Positions 18,647 through 27,891 of a stretch of 64,000 nucleotides of DNA are shown one piece after another; position 1 is the stretch's first letter; every line of letters begins with the position of its first letter. The notes below the pieces were generated by a model that made no database searches, was not told the DNA's origin, and saw only the letters and a program-made list of their open reading frames with translations. The DNA comes from Winslowiella arboricola (GTDB taxonomy: Bacteria > Pseudomonadota > Gammaproteobacteria > Enterobacterales > Enterobacteriaceae): the NCBI RefSeq assembly GCF_025527015.1, contig NZ_JAODIM010000043.1:1177862-1241861 (forward strand), read 5' to 3'. The translations under genes and the position numbers were made by a program.

Positions 18647-18811
18647 TTATTTCTTGCCGCTGCTCCGTCCCCCTTTTTCACCTGCTTTGGAAGCACGCTG
18701 CGGGTCATTCTTGAAGTTTCCCCCACTGCTTTTGCCCCCTTTACGGCCAGCTTCTGATGCTCTCTCACGGTCTTCAGCGAAATTACCAGAGCCTCCACGA
18801 TGTTCTGCCAT
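18647..18811 (-). CDS. ymdF: YmdF, KGG-repeat general stress protein
   Basis: Small hydrophilic protein of 54 residues from the con-10/KGG family, read on the minus strand from ATG at 18811 after AGGT-rich sequence (CGGAGGTAAGAA). It contains two KGG repeats: RASEAGRKGGKSSGGNF and RASKAGEKGGRSS, very close to E. coli YmdF. Related YciG is linked to stress and motility in enterobacteria; the exact role is unknown. It lies between rutG and wrbA as in E. coli. The interval 18812-19119 holds no further gene. Confidence 0.9.
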   Translation of the reverse strand: MAEHRGGSGNFAEDRERASEAGRKGGKSSGGNFKNDPQRASKAGEKGGRSSGKK

Positions 18812-19119
18812 TTCTTACCTCCGAATAGTTAAGCCATCATATTGCTAACGCCCCCTCCGCCGGTGGCGAAAGGAGGTGGCGGAATCGGGCAACAGGAAGA
18901 AGCCCGCTTGTCGTCACCACCACTTCCAGTTTAGACGAAACGACCTGTTTTCTGCCGCTCATTTATATTTAGAAACAAACAATCGGCTATTAAATTCGCT
19001 TAATGCCACAGACTTCACTTAAGCCATTATAAGCATTATTGAATTAGCCTCATGACAATCGACGCTGCTGCCGTCTCCCTTCAATGCCCGGACGCCTCCG
19101 GCAAAATGTGACTTTCTCT

Positions 19120-19130
19120 TCTATACTTTA
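19120..19130 (+). promoter_or_regulatory. Sigma-S-type -10 element
   Basis: TCTATACTTTA matches the RpoS extended -10 consensus KCTAYACTTAA at 10 of 11 positions. It is about 40 nt before the 32-residue small gene and upstream of wrbA, which is RpoS-dependent in E. coli. Confidence 0.55.
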
Positions 19131-19169
19131 GTAATCGCCTCATCAATCGCAGCACAATGCAGGAGACAT

Positions 19170-19268
19170 ATGATGGCAAAACCACAGCCCCGTCCGGCAA
19201 AAGATGATCCCAAAAATGCGCCTGAATCAGGCGACAAAATGCCACAAAAACCCCGGAAGAAACTCTGA
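19170..19268 (+). CDS. 32-residue Lys/Pro-rich small protein
   Basis: The frame begins ATGATG after AGGAGA (4 nt spacing to the first ATG) and encodes 32 residues, highly charged and proline-rich (MMAKPQPRPAKDDPK... ending RKKL), with no hydrophobic segment. It has its own sigma-S-like -10 element upstream and a strong terminator right after the stop, so it forms a complete single-gene unit. It is too short for a family assignment by eye. Its placement between ymdF and wrbA, both stress genes, suggests a stress role by association only. Confidence 0.7.
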   Translation: MMAKPQPRPAKDDPKNAPESGDKMPQKPRKKL

Positions 19269-19271
19269 CTC

Positions 19272-19308
19272 ACTCGCTGGCCCGTCCCGGGTCAGCGAGT
19301 TCTTTTTT
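19272..19308 (+). terminator. Rho-independent terminator of the small protein gene
   Basis: ACTCGCTG...CAGCGAGT forms an 8-bp stem with a GC-rich inner part, followed by six T, starting 4 nt after the stop codon. Confidence 0.9.
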
Positions 19309-19341
19309 GCTGCAACCATCCATCCACCACGGAGATAATCA

Positions 19342-19941
19342 ATGGCGAAGATTCTTGTGCTCTACTATTCAATGTACGGACATATTGAAACCATGGCCAA
19401 AGCGGTCGCAGAAGGCGCCAGCAAGGTTCCGGGTGCGGAAGTGACCATCAAGCGCGTACCAGAAACGATGGACGCAGAACGCTTTGCGCAAGTGGGCGGC
19501 AAAACCCAGCAGGCGGCAGAGGAAGCTACCGCGGACGAATTACCGCAGTACGACGCGATTATCTTCGGCACGCCAACCCGCTTCGGCAATATGGCTGGCC
19601 AGATGCGCACTTTCCTTGACCGTACCGGTGGGCTGTGGGCCTCGGGCGCGCTGTACGGCAAGCTGGCCAGCGTATTTGCCTCAACCGGCACCGGCGGCGG
19701 TCAGGAACAGACTATTACCTCGACCTGGACCACATTAGCGCATCACGGCATGGTGATCGTCCCGATTGGCTATGGCACCAAAGAGCTGTTTGATATCAGC
19801 CAGGTACGTGGCGGCACCCCATATGGCGCCACCACTATTGCTGGCGGTGATGGCTCACGACAGCCCAGCGAAGAAGAACTCACTATTGCCCGTTATCAGG
19901 GCGAGCATGTCGCCAGACTGGCGGCAAAACTTAACGGCTAA
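19342..19941 (+). CDS. wrbA: WrbA, NAD(P)H:quinone oxidoreductase
   Basis: Flavodoxin-like FMN enzyme of 199 residues that makes two-electron reductions of quinones, protecting against semiquinone stress. The FMN-binding loop [15 protein letters not shown] is at the N terminus, [20 protein letters not shown] in the middle and [11 protein letters not shown] after it. It precedes yccJ by 22 nt as in E. coli and lies downstream of a sigma-S-like element, though a terminator intervenes at 19272. Confidence 0.96.
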   Translation: MAKILVLYYSMYGHIETMAKAVAEGASKVPGAEVTIKRVPETMDAERFAQVGGKTQQAAEEATADELPQYDAIIFGTPTRFGNMAGQMRTFLDRTGGLWASGALYGKLASVFASTGTGGGQEQTITSTWTTLAHHGMVIVPIGYGTKELFDISQVRGGTPYGATTIAGGDGSRQPSEEELTIARYQGEHVARLAAKLNG

Positions 19942-19963
19942 TCTCACCTTTCAGGAGGCAAAC

Positions 19964-20194
19964 ATGGCAACGCAACAGTCGAAAGCACATCGTGTAGGAG
20001 AATGGGCAAGCCTGCGTCATACCTCACCGGAAATCGCCGAAGCGATTTTTGAAATCGCGGCGTATGACGAAAAACTCGCTGAAAAAATCTGGGAGCAACA
20101 AGGCAGTGATGATGTGTTACTGCGCGCTTTTGAGAAAACCGATAAAGACGTACTGACCTGGGATGACAAAGTGGTCGACCGTAAAAACGTCTGA
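19964..20194 (+). CDS. yccJ: YccJ family protein
   Basis: Small acidic protein of 76 residues (E. coli YccJ has 75). Conserved stretches are [20 protein letters not shown] and [14 protein letters not shown]. The ATG at 19964 has AGGAGG 7 nt upstream; a longer frame starts inside wrbA. It is in an operon with wrbA, as in E. coli. Its function is unknown. Confidence 0.94.
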   Translation: MATQQSKAHRVGEWASLRHTSPEIAEAIFEIAAYDEKLAEKIWEQQGSDDVLLRAFEKTDKDVLTWDDKVVDRKNV

Positions 20195-20283
20195 ATCGGC
20201 ACTGTCCGGGTGGGAAATTGCCTGCCCGGCAAACAATTTTTATTTCCAGTTTTTTAGCTGGCTTGTTACCAAGGAGTAAATCT

Positions 20284-21660
20284 ATGTCTGCATATCAAAC
20301 CATCAATCCGGCGAATAACAAGCTGATTAAATCATGGCCGGATCACAGCCCACAGCAAGTGGAGCAAGCACTGGATACGGCAGCCAAATTGTATAAATCA
20401 TCATGGTCGAAAGGTGATATTCAGCCGCGTCTGCAGGTGCTGAAAAAACTGGCCGATATTATTGATAGCCGTGTTGATGAACTGGCGAAAATTGCCAGCG
20501 TTGAGATGGGGAAACTGATTAACCAGAGCCGCGGCGAAGTGAAGCTTTGTGCGCAAATCGCCCGCTATTATGCCGAAAATGCTGAACGTTTCCTGCAACC
20601 GACCCGTTATCCTACCGACCTCGGCGAAGCCTGGGTTGAAAACCATCCGATAGGCGTGCTGATGGCGGTAGAGCCGTGGAATTTCCCTTATTACCAGCTG
20701 ATGCGCGTGCTGGCGCCAAATCTTGCTGCTGGGAATCCGGTGCTGGCCAAACATGCCGGTATCGTGCCGCACTGCGCCAGCATCTTCGAGCAGATGGTGC
20801 TGGATGCCGGTGCGCCAAAAGGCGCCTGGACCAATATGTTTATCTCCAGCGACCAGGTAGCGGAGCTGATTGCCGACGATCGCGTTCAGGGCGCCGCGCT
20901 GACCGGTTCGGAAAAAGCGGGCAGCGTCGTTGCTGCACAGGCGGCAAAATACCTGAAAAAATCGACGCTGGAGCTGGGCGGTAACGATGTGTTTGTGGTG
21001 CTGGATGACTGCAACCTCGATGAGGCTGTGAAACAGGGTGCGCAGGCGCGCCTCAATAATGCCGGTCAGGTGTGTACCGCGGCTAAACGCTTTATTGTCC
21101 ATCAGAAAGTGGCTGATGCCTTCCTTGAGAAATTTACCGCTGCATTTAAAGCGGCGAAGCTGGGCGACCCGCTGGATGAGAGCACGACTTTAGGTCCGCT
21201 ATCTTCCGCTGGCGCGCGCGATACACTGGATAAGCAAGTGAAAGCTGCAGTAAGTAATGGCGCGAAACTGCACTTTGGCGGCAAGGTAGTGGAAGGCGAA
21301 GGCTGTTTCTATCAGCCGACGATCCTCACCGGCATTACGCGTGATAATCCGGCTTATTTCGAAGAGTTTTTCGGTCCGGTGGCGCAAGTCTATGTCGTCA
21401 AAGATGATGACGAAGTGGTGCAGCTGGCCAACGATTCCCATTACGGCCTGGGCGGTTCAGTGTTTACCAGCAATATCGAGCGCGGTAAAAAGCTGGCTTC
21501 ACAGATTGAAACCGGCATGGTGTATATCAACTCGATGACTGATACCGCTGCGGAGCTTCCGTTTGGTGGCGTAAAACGTTCCGGCTTTGGCCGTGAGCTG
21601 TCCGACCTCGGTATCAAAGAGTTCGTGAACCAGAAACTGGTGGTGGTGGCGAAAGCGTAA
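20284..21660 (+). CDS. NAD(P)-dependent aldehyde dehydrogenase, succinate-semialdehyde type
   Basis: Aldehyde dehydrogenase of 458 residues resembling E. coli Sad/YneI, which oxidises succinate semialdehyde to succinate. The general base E230 (LELGGND) and catalytic thiol C264 (NAGQVCTAAKRF) are present, and PWNFPYYQLMRV marks the cofactor site. AAGGAG lies before the ATG at 20284. It sits between yccJ and agp, which are neighbours in E. coli, so it is an insertion into that context. The true substrate could be another short-chain aldehyde. Confidence 0.88.
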   Translation: MSAYQTINPANNKLIKSWPDHSPQQVEQALDTAAKLYKSSWSKGDIQPRLQVLKKLADIIDSRVDELAKIASVEMGKLINQSRGEVKLCAQIARYYAENAERFLQPTRYPTDLGEAWVENHPIGVLMAVEPWNFPYYQLMRVLAPNLAAGNPVLAKHAGIVPHCASIFEQMVLDAGAPKGAWTNMFISSDQVAELIADDRVQGAALTGSEKAGSVVAAQAAKYLKKSTLELGGNDVFVVLDDCNLDEAVKQGAQARLNNAGQVCTAAKRFIVHQKVADAFLEKFTAAFKAAKLGDPLDESTTLGPLSSAGARDTLDKQVKAAVSNGAKLHFGGKVVEGEGCFYQPTILTGITRDNPAYFEEFFGPVAQVYVVKDDDEVVQLANDSHYGLGGSVFTSNIERGKKLASQIETGMVYINSMTDTAAELPFGGVKRSGFGRELSDLGIKEFVNQKLVVVAKA

Positions 21661-21686
21661 ACGTTATTAGTTGCCAGAAATAACAA

Positions 21687-21713
21687 GGGCCGACAATTGT
21701 CGGCCCTTTTTTT
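21687..21713 (+). terminator. Rho-independent terminator after the aldehyde dehydrogenase
   Basis: GGGCCGACAATTGTCGGCCC is a perfect palindrome with a ten-base arm on each side, followed by seven T. Confidence 0.93.
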
Positions 21714-21802
21714 ATTGGTCACAGGTCGTCATTGAATATCATGCAGACGATCTGCACGGCGGCGAGTACGCCGTCATCACCATTGTGCAAACCCGCAACA
21801 CG

Positions 21803-21860
21803 GGCGGCGAGAACGCCGCCCCTACACCCATATGATCGTAGGGGCGGCGTTCTCGCCGCC
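21803..21860. repeat. GC-rich 23-bp inverted repeat
   Basis: Arms at 21803-21825 and 21838-21860 are perfect reverse complements (the right arm begins GTAGGGGCGGCG) around a 12-nt spacer. It ends 7 nt before the agp stop codon, in the gap between convergent genes. The form is that of a REP-like dispersed palindrome. Confidence 0.85.
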
Positions 21861-21867
21861 AGGAGGT

Positions 21868-23472
21868 TTACTGCGGTTTAGCTGCTGCAGCTTTGTCGGC
21901 AGCGGCTTTGTCAGCGGCTGCTTTCTCGGTTTTAGCTTTGTCAGCTGCAGCCTTATCGGTTGCAGCCTTATCGGTTGCAGCTTTGTCAGCGGCCGCTTTA
22001 TCCGCAGCAGCCTGGGCAGCAGCAGCTTTATCTGCCGCCAGCTTCTCTTCAGCCGCTTTCTCCTGTGCAGCTTTATCAGCGGCGGCCTTGTCAGCCGTCG
22101 CTTTCTCCGCCGCAGCTTTGGCGGCAGCGGCTTTATCTGCCGCAACTTTCGCAGCATCCTGCTCTGTAGCTGGCGCCGCGGCAGGCTGAGCAGCAGCCGC
22201 CGGTGCCGCACGTTGCATTGAGGTACCCTGCACTGCGGTATTCAGCACCTGGGTGAACTGCTCCCATGAACAGAATCCATTCGCATCGGTATCACAGCCT
22301 TTCATCTGCAGCGTCACACGCTGTGGCGGATTCTTCAGCGTCAGCGGTTCAGCATCACGCAGCTGTTCAGAACTCTGGTAAACATACTCCACTTTCACCA
22401 GGTCTTTATCAGTCTTGGGATCATGCCAGCGTTCAAACACCACCTGGCCACCAATCGGCGTACGCTCATTCTGACCAGGCAGCTCGTAAGGTTTGAAATC
22501 CAGAGCGGTCAGCAGTGAAGCGATATTAGAATCATGACCGACCATCAGCGTCACTTTTGGTGCCGAGGCTTTGTCCTGATCGATCAACTGGCTACGGATA
22601 TAGTCCACCAGCGGCGCGGCAACATTGCGCGCGACATCAGCTGAAGTGAACAGTGCATCCTGGTAACCATTTTTAATGGTCGACAACTCTTTCCACTGCT
22701 CAGCGGTCTTAATCTGCCCCCAGGCCACCTGCTCCATCGGGAAGCCTTCGTAATATTGCAGGGTGAAAGCATCAACCAGCGAGTTGCCCACGCGCAGCGG
22801 ACCGGCAACGCCCGGCTCTTCGCCATTATTCGCTTTGAATTTATTCTGATTATCGCCGCTCAGGCTGCACTGCTTGTTATCTTTACAGGCCGGGGCATTT
22901 TTATAATCGATGATCTTTTCCAGACGCTGGAATGCTGGCTTCAGGCTCAGCTTTTCACCGGCGGCATTAATGGCCGTCAGCGCTTTCTTATTAAACTCTT
23001 CGCTGCTATTGGTGATCACCGGATTGAAGATCGGATCCATACTGCCCATCTCGTCCTGATGAGTGACAGCGATATCGCAGCCGGGGAAAGCACCATTAAT
23101 AAAGAACTGGGCAGTGGCCACGGTACGCTGCAGGCTGTTGGCATAGGCAAACACCTCATCAGACGCCGGACATTCGCCATTTTTTACCAGGCCCTGCTGC
23201 GCCAGCCATTCACGGGTGTAATGCCCCATGTAAACTTCCAGCACACCGCCTTTAGTCGTCAACTGACCGCCGGGAACATCCCACTGCGGCCAGGCTTTTT
23301 TCGTCGATTGCTCTAAAACACTGCCGTTATCCGCCAGCGGGGCACGCAGGTTATGGCGACTCATCATCAATACTTGCTGTAACTGCAAATCGCCATCCGC
23401 GGCAATGGCGGAGAATCCGACAGGTAAAGCGGCCAGTACGGACAACGCGCAGAGAGTATATTTTTTGATCAT
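21868..23472 (-). CDS. agp: Periplasmic glucose-1-phosphatase with Ala/Lys/Asp-rich C-terminal tail
   Basis: Histidine acid phosphatase that cleaves glucose 1-phosphate in the periplasm. After a signal peptide (cleaved near FSAIAA, about residue 25) the catalytic R39-H40 motif (SRHNLRAP) and the proton-donor HD motif ([16 protein letters not shown]) match E. coli Agp closely. E. coli Agp has about 413 residues; this one has 534. The extra tail of roughly 110 residues is Pro/Ala-rich, then repeats AADKA-like pentads with many Lys and Asp/Glu, resembling the long helix of TolA. What the tail does is unknown. It lies in the wrbA-yccJ-agp neighbourhood as in E. coli. Confidence 0.94.
   Translation of the reverse strand: MIKKYTLCALSVLAALPVGFSAIAADGDLQLQQVLMMSRHNLRAPLADNGSVLEQSTKKAWPQWDVPGGQLTTKGGVLEVYMGHYTREWLAQQGLVKNGECPASDEVFAYANSLQRTVATAQFFINGAFPGCDIAVTHQDEMGSMDPIFNPVITNSSEEFNKKALTAINAAGEKLSLKPAFQRLEKIIDYKNAPACKDNKQCSLSGDNQNKFKANNGEEPGVAGPLRVGNSLVDAFTLQYYEGFPMEQVAWGQIKTAEQWKELSTIKNGYQDALFTSADVARNVAAPLVDYIRSQLIDQDKASAPKVTLMVGHDSNIASLLTALDFKPYELPGQNERTPIGGQVVFERWHDPKTDKDLVKVEYVYQSSEQLRDAEPLTLKNPPQRVTLQMKGCDTDANGFCSWEQFTQVLNTAVQGTSMQRAAPAAAAQPAAAPATEQDAAKVAADKAAAAKAAAEKATADKAAADKAAQEKAAEEKLAADKAAAAQAAADKAAADKAATDKAATDKAAADKAKTEKAAADKAAADKAAAAKPQ
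21880..22170. repeat. Pentapeptide-coding repeat tract in agp
   Basis: Degenerate tandem units of about 15 nt, variants of GCGGCTTTGTCAGCG on the plus strand, encode the AADKA/AAEKA repeats of the Agp tail. Open frames on the other strand here are by-products of the repeat. Confidence 0.85.
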
Positions 23473-23793
23473 TGTGCATATTCCATTGATTCAGATGATA
23501 AACATCCCGGCTATCAAACACGCTGCCCGCGAGCGGACAACGAAAAATATCGGAACATCATAACCTGCCCAGTACCGAAAAGCCCCGGACGTTTGCAGTG
23601 ACGCAGATAATGTTAGCAATATAGCAGACTCTGACGGCAACGGTTTAGTGCCAATAGCAGATTGAAAAGCAACAGGATGTTTTTCAGAATCAGTGAAGTG
23701 GCAACCACAGGTTGAGGTAGCGTACAGACAAAGTATTGAGGGAGTATAACAAAGAGAGTCTGAACAGAAGCGTTCATGATACAAGCGGGAATA

Positions 23794-23888
<95 letters not shown>

Positions 23889-24082
23889 GACTTCATTACT
23901 AAAGCCATCTCAAAACCCTGTAATATCTGGCTCAGGTCTTCAAGATGCGTAGCAGTGTAGTAGTTTGATTGTATGAGAGCAACAGGCAATTAGCGCTATT
24001 GTTGCCAACCGTCGAAAATATGCGCTAATTGCTTGTCTTTTAAGTCGTTATGCTGGAAATCTGTACTTGTTTTTCGCGACAG

Positions 24083-25300
24083 CTATTTATCCGGGCTCAG
24101 GATTCTTCCGGTTTTGGCGCTGACAGCACAATATTTATTCATCAGAAACAGTGGAAAAACCGATGCCGCAACATAGAGACCCGCAAAGAGAAAACCATAA
24201 GGGATTATCGCGTTAATGATGACCGGGGTTAAACCACCAAAAATTGACAGCGCCAGATTATAACCGAAGCCAAGCGCCAGATCCCGGTCGCCTGCCTGCT
24301 GCCATAATACCGCAGCCAGATTAGCCAGTATCAGGGCTGCAATAAACGATAAGGACAGAGCAGCCAGCACCATCACCAACAGTGACTGGCTATCCATCAG
24401 CCAGTAGAGCGGTGTTGCCAGCAACAGTAATAGCAGCGCCCCCAGAGTAAAGTTTTTTAGTGGAGTGGAGAACTTATCCACCCAGATGCCAACGGTTATC
24501 ACCATCATCATTAACAATAGTGAATTGAAAATGGGATAATACGCTTTCATCTCGCCGATCAGTAGCGCGTTACCAATCAGTGTGCTGGCCATATTTTGCA
24601 TATAAAACACCACTGCTCCGGGAATAGCGATCAGGAAGATCAACAGGGTGTGTTTGTTCAGTAAACGATTTTTCTGCTCTGCCCTCGCCTCGGGATTCTG
24701 AAATGGCAGGCGGGCACGAAACCAGAAACTGATAACAATATTGAGGCCGCCAATCATCAGCGGAATTCGCCAGCCATAATCAAGCATCTGTTCATCACTC
24801 AGGATCGCGCTAAGCATCAGCACAATACTGACAGAAGCGATCACACCGACCAGCGAACTGCCAACAATCAGGGCACTGATTCTGCCGAAGTGATCACTTT
24901 TCGCATCCCGGAGTAAATAGTTAATCACCGTGGGGTATTCACCGCCGAAGGAGAAGGCCTGCAGCATTTGCAATAGCAGAAAAGCGAAAATAACCGCACG
25001 TCCGAGAAACTCTACTGGCAGAAAGGCCATGGTAAAGGTCGCCACGCCGGTTAAGGTACTGGTAAAGATCAATGCCGCTTTCCTGCCATGTTTTTCTGCA
25101 TAGCGGGCGATAACGATTCCCCCCAGTGGCCGGATAAGAAAGCGCAGGGCAAATATCCCCCAGACTATCGCGGTGCCATGCTGTACTCCCTGTTGTTCAA
25201 ACAGCAACGACAACCACCCGGAGATGGCGGCATAAACCGCGATATCATAAAACTCCAGCGCATTTCCTGCCACGACACCAATCCTTTGTCTCCATTTCAT
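24083..25300 (-). CDS. MFS transporter, metabolite:H+ symporter type
   Basis: Twelve-segment major facilitator of 405 residues resembling the ProP/ShiA group of small-metabolite:proton symporters. The first helix reads IGVVAGNALEFYDIAVYAAI and the loop 2-3 motif appears as RPLGGIVIARYAEKHGRKAA. The ATG at 25300 has GAGGAG 8 nt upstream and lies one base past the stop of the glyoxalase-fold gene, so translation is coupled. The substrate is not known; the group includes carriers of carboxylates, betaine and shikimate. It is the last gene of the cassette between the two tRNA-Ser copies. Confidence 0.85.
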   Translation of the reverse strand: MKWRQRIGVVAGNALEFYDIAVYAAISGWLSLLFEQQGVQHGTAIVWGIFALRFLIRPLGGIVIARYAEKHGRKAALIFTSTLTGVATFTMAFLPVEFLGRAVIFAFLLLQMLQAFSFGGEYPTVINYLLRDAKSDHFGRISALIVGSSLVGVIASVSIVLMLSAILSDEQMLDYGWRIPLMIGGLNIVISFWFRARLPFQNPEARAEQKNRLLNKHTLLIFLIAIPGAVVFYMQNMASTLIGNALLIGEMKAYYPIFNSLLLMMMVITVGIWVDKFSTPLKNFTLGALLLLLLATPLYWLMDSQSLLVMVLAALSLSFIAALILANLAAVLWQQAGDRDLALGFGYNLALSIFGGLTPVIINAIIPYGFLFAGLYVAASVFPLFLMNKYCAVSAKTGRILSPDK

Positions 25301-25301
25301 C

Positions 25302-25685
25302 TTACTGCTCCTCAACGATCTCGACTAAATTCCCATCCGGATCGGCAGTAAAGAAGTAACGAAAGTTACTCACTCTGGCGATGCGGTCCTCCTGACAGAG
25401 GTATCCCTTTTGCTCCAGCAGATGACGCGTCGCGCTCAGACAACGGCTTTTAAATGCCAGATGGGTGAAACCAATATTTTGCAGATTCTTTGCCTGAGCA
25501 GCACGCTGAATTAAGCGCTTAAAGTGAAACAGCTCAATAAATACGTCCTCGTCTTTAAGCAGCAAAATAATAACCGTCTCATCTTCGTATTTTTTATCGG
25601 CGACAAAGCCAAACAGCTGATAGAAAAGTTGTGAGGCAAGTAAATCGCGACAGGTTAACGAGATATGGTGAAGGTTTCCAGACAT
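25302..25685 (-). CDS. Glyoxalase/VOC-fold protein
   Basis: Vicinal-oxygen-chelate protein of 127 residues with two beta-alpha-beta modules. Likely metal ligands are the His near the N terminus (NLHHISLTCRD), a Glu after the first module (VFIELFHF), His of GFTHLAFK and the C-terminal Glu (PDGNLVEIVEEQ). It could be a lyase, dioxygenase or resistance protein; the fold alone does not decide. It overlaps the upstream regulator by 31 nt and is coupled to the MFS gene. Confidence 0.8.
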   Translation of the reverse strand: MSGNLHHISLTCRDLLASQLFYQLFGFVADKKYEDETVIILLLKDEDVFIELFHFKRLIQRAAQAKNLQNIGFTHLAFKSRCLSATRHLLEQKGYLCQEDRIARVSNFRYFFTADPDGNLVEIVEEQ

Positions 25686-26422
25686 GCCTGCGTCACTCCA
25701 TTGCGGTTTAATATATCAAATAATGATGAATTGGGATGATGCGGGCAACCGGCTTTCATTTTAATATTATTAAGCCGGTTATGTTCTGTTTTTACGCTAC
25801 ATTGGTGAAGCCAGGCAATCTCTTTCATCGAACGACACATCAATAACAGACGGATAGTATCCATTTCCAGACTGGTGAAAGTGAGATGACCAAATTGCCA
25901 GATATCCGGGTTACTCCGGGAGAAATCGGTCACCTTCCCAGCCACGCTCTCTACTTTATGTGCGCGCAAAGGCAGTGATAGCTCATCCTGTTTTTTTCTG
26001 CACAGATTTTTTGCCACCGCACTAATGGCAGGCTTAAGTCGCAGCAGGCTGACGACCTGAGCAAACTCCAGTTCGTTGCCACTACTGACAGACATAATTT
26101 CATAGCAAGCGCCATGCCGGGTACAGATATCTATTTTCGTTTTTCTCTCAGGAAAAAATTTTGCAAAAATATTCGCGTGGTTGATATCGTAATTTCTCCA
26201 CGTTTTGACACCGGTAATCAGCCGCTGGTTTAATCCTTTATCGAGATCATGCCCCCAGTAACAGAGATGCCATTCATAATTTGAGGTAACCGCAACCACA
26301 CTCAATGAGTCTGTATCAATTATTGAGAACGAAATGTCGTAATAAGACAAATCAACACTGTTGCTGACTATATTACGGAATTTTGACGATGCGCTGGCTT
26401 GCTGGAGGGTATGAATTTCCAT
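25655..26422 (-). CDS. Orphan LuxR-type helix-turn-helix regulator
   Basis: Protein of 255 residues whose C-terminal part (about 180-245) reads as a LuxR-type DNA-binding domain: LTFTSLEMDTIRLLLMCRSM, then KEIAWLHQCSVKTEHNRLNN. The N-terminal 150 residues show no family I recognise, and the residues typical of the acyl-homoserine-lactone pocket are not apparent. GGAG precedes the ATG. It heads an overlapping three-gene set with the VOC protein and MFS transporter, which it probably controls. Base composition is lower in GC than the neighbouring chromosome. Confidence 0.7.
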   Translation of the reverse strand: MEIHTLQQASASSKFRNIVSNSVDLSYYDISFSIIDTDSLSVVAVTSNYEWHLCYWGHDLDKGLNQRLITGVKTWRNYDINHANIFAKFFPERKTKIDICTRHGACYEIMSVSSGNELEFAQVVSLLRLKPAISAVAKNLCRKKQDELSLPLRAHKVESVAGKVTDFSRSNPDIWQFGHLTFTSLEMDTIRLLLMCRSMKEIAWLHQCSVKTEHNRLNNIKMKAGCPHHPNSSLFDILNRNGVTQACLETFTISR

Positions 26423-26820
26423 TGTCTTTCTCCATCCTTAGAGAGATAACTTATAGTAAAGTTATAATATTGATAAAGACAACCACATTACACAGGCAGA
26501 ACATCTTGATATCATACCCAGACAAATACTTAAACTTTTTTAAGTTTCGGCTACTTTAATATTTCTATAGCAGATTATTTACGCCATGAACAGGGGGTAA
26601 TTACCCCACATGCGAATTTTCATCACGGGTTATATCATGGTTTTATACAGTGTAGCCCGTTGCTATCTGTCGCCAGCACCAGGGAAGTTGATATAACAAA
26701 AAAGGGGTTTTATTGCAGAGGCAGAAGGTTGCATTGAAGAGCGTATGCTGCGGATGTGGTACCGCGGATGATTTCAGGAGTTTATTCAGGAATTATGCAA
26801 TTTTAGCAGGACGCTAAGAG
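26423..26820. other. Non-coding right flank of the tRNA-bracketed cassette
   Basis: No gene is supported. The part next to the regulator (26440-26580) is AT-rich and should hold its minus-strand promoter. The rest shows nothing recognisable up to the second tRNA-Ser. Confidence 0.5.
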
Positions 26821-26915
<95 letters not shown>

Positions 26916-27130
26916 ATGAGGCGCACTATAAACATGTGCCTCAGAGTTGTAAAGCCTGTTTTCATTCGTTCGCCTGAAAAATCACCAGTCGCGGCTTTTT
27001 TGCCGCAAATATCGCCACCACGTGCGGATTATCAGCGGTTTAACGCGTAAAGAAGGGTAAAACGGCTTCCTTTGTTTATCCTGAATCCCTATTGTCACAG
27101 CTATATTTGTGACCTGATAAGAGGCTCTTT

Positions 27131-27787
27131 ATGGATCGCATTGTTACTTCCACACGCGAAAGTTCGCTAATAAGTACGAATAAAGTCCTGCGCAATACCT
27201 ACTTCCTGCTGGGCATGACGCTGACTTTCTCGGCCATTACGGCAACTGCCAGCACCGTGTTTGCTCTGCCATCGCCAGGCTTGATTCTGATGCTGGTTGG
27301 CTTTTACGGTTTAATGTTCCTGACCCACAAGCTGGCTGACAGCCCGATGGGTATTCTGGCCGCCTTTGCCTTTACCGGCTTCCTTGGCTACTGCCTCGGC
27401 CCGATTCTCAACAGCTACCTGAGCGCCGGCATGGGCGATACCATTGCGCTGGCATTGGGCGGTACGGCGCTGGTGTTCTTCTGCTGTTCTGCCTATGTGC
27501 TGACTACGCGCAAAGATATGTCGTTCCTCGGCGGCATGATGATGGCAGGCTTTGTGGTGCTGCTGGTGGCCGTGGTGGCTAACCTGTTCCTGCAAATCCC
27601 GGCGCTGCATCTGGCAATTAGTGCGATGTTTATTCTGTTCTCCGCCGGCGCCATCCTGTGGGAAACCAGCAATATCATCCACGGCGGGGAGACTAACTAT
27701 ATCCGCGCCACCGTCAGCCTGTATGTCTCGCTGTACAATATCTTTATCAGCCTGTTAAGTATTCTCGGCTTCGCCCGTAGCAACTAA
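27131..27787 (+). CDS. yccA: YccA, FtsH-modulating Bax-inhibitor-1 family protein
   Basis: Seven-segment inner-membrane protein of 218 residues. In E. coli YccA is a substrate and inhibitor of the FtsH protease and protects jammed SecY. The cytoplasmic N terminus [20 protein letters not shown] is nearly that of E. coli, and the C-terminal helix ends [14 protein letters not shown]. It is followed by a terminator and then tusE, as in E. coli. Confidence 0.96.
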   Translation: MDRIVTSTRESSLISTNKVLRNTYFLLGMTLTFSAITATASTVFALPSPGLILMLVGFYGLMFLTHKLADSPMGILAAFAFTGFLGYCLGPILNSYLSAGMGDTIALALGGTALVFFCCSAYVLTTRKDMSFLGGMMMAGFVVLLVAVVANLFLQIPALHLAISAMFILFSAGAILWETSNIIHGGETNYIRATVSLYVSLYNIFISLLSILGFARSN

Positions 27788-27806
27788 TCCAGCCTGATAA
27801 ACAGAT

Positions 27807-27836
27807 AAAGCCCCGCAAATGCGGGGCTTTATTTTT
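27807..27836 (+). terminator. yccA terminator
   Basis: AAAGCCCCGC-AAAT-GCGGGGCTTT is a perfect 10-bp stem with a 4-nt loop followed by ATTTTT. Confidence 0.93.
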
Positions 27837-27891
27837 GCCTGCGAAAAAGTTTGCTAAACTGCGCGACGTAAACGGTTAACGAGGCAATAGC

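Noticed and set aside
21832..22221. Several 60-130-codon frames in the agp repeat tract
   Set aside because: The 15-nt periodic repeat keeps all frames open; products are Arg/Pro/Leu or Ala/Ser low-complexity. Only the Agp frame continues a real protein.
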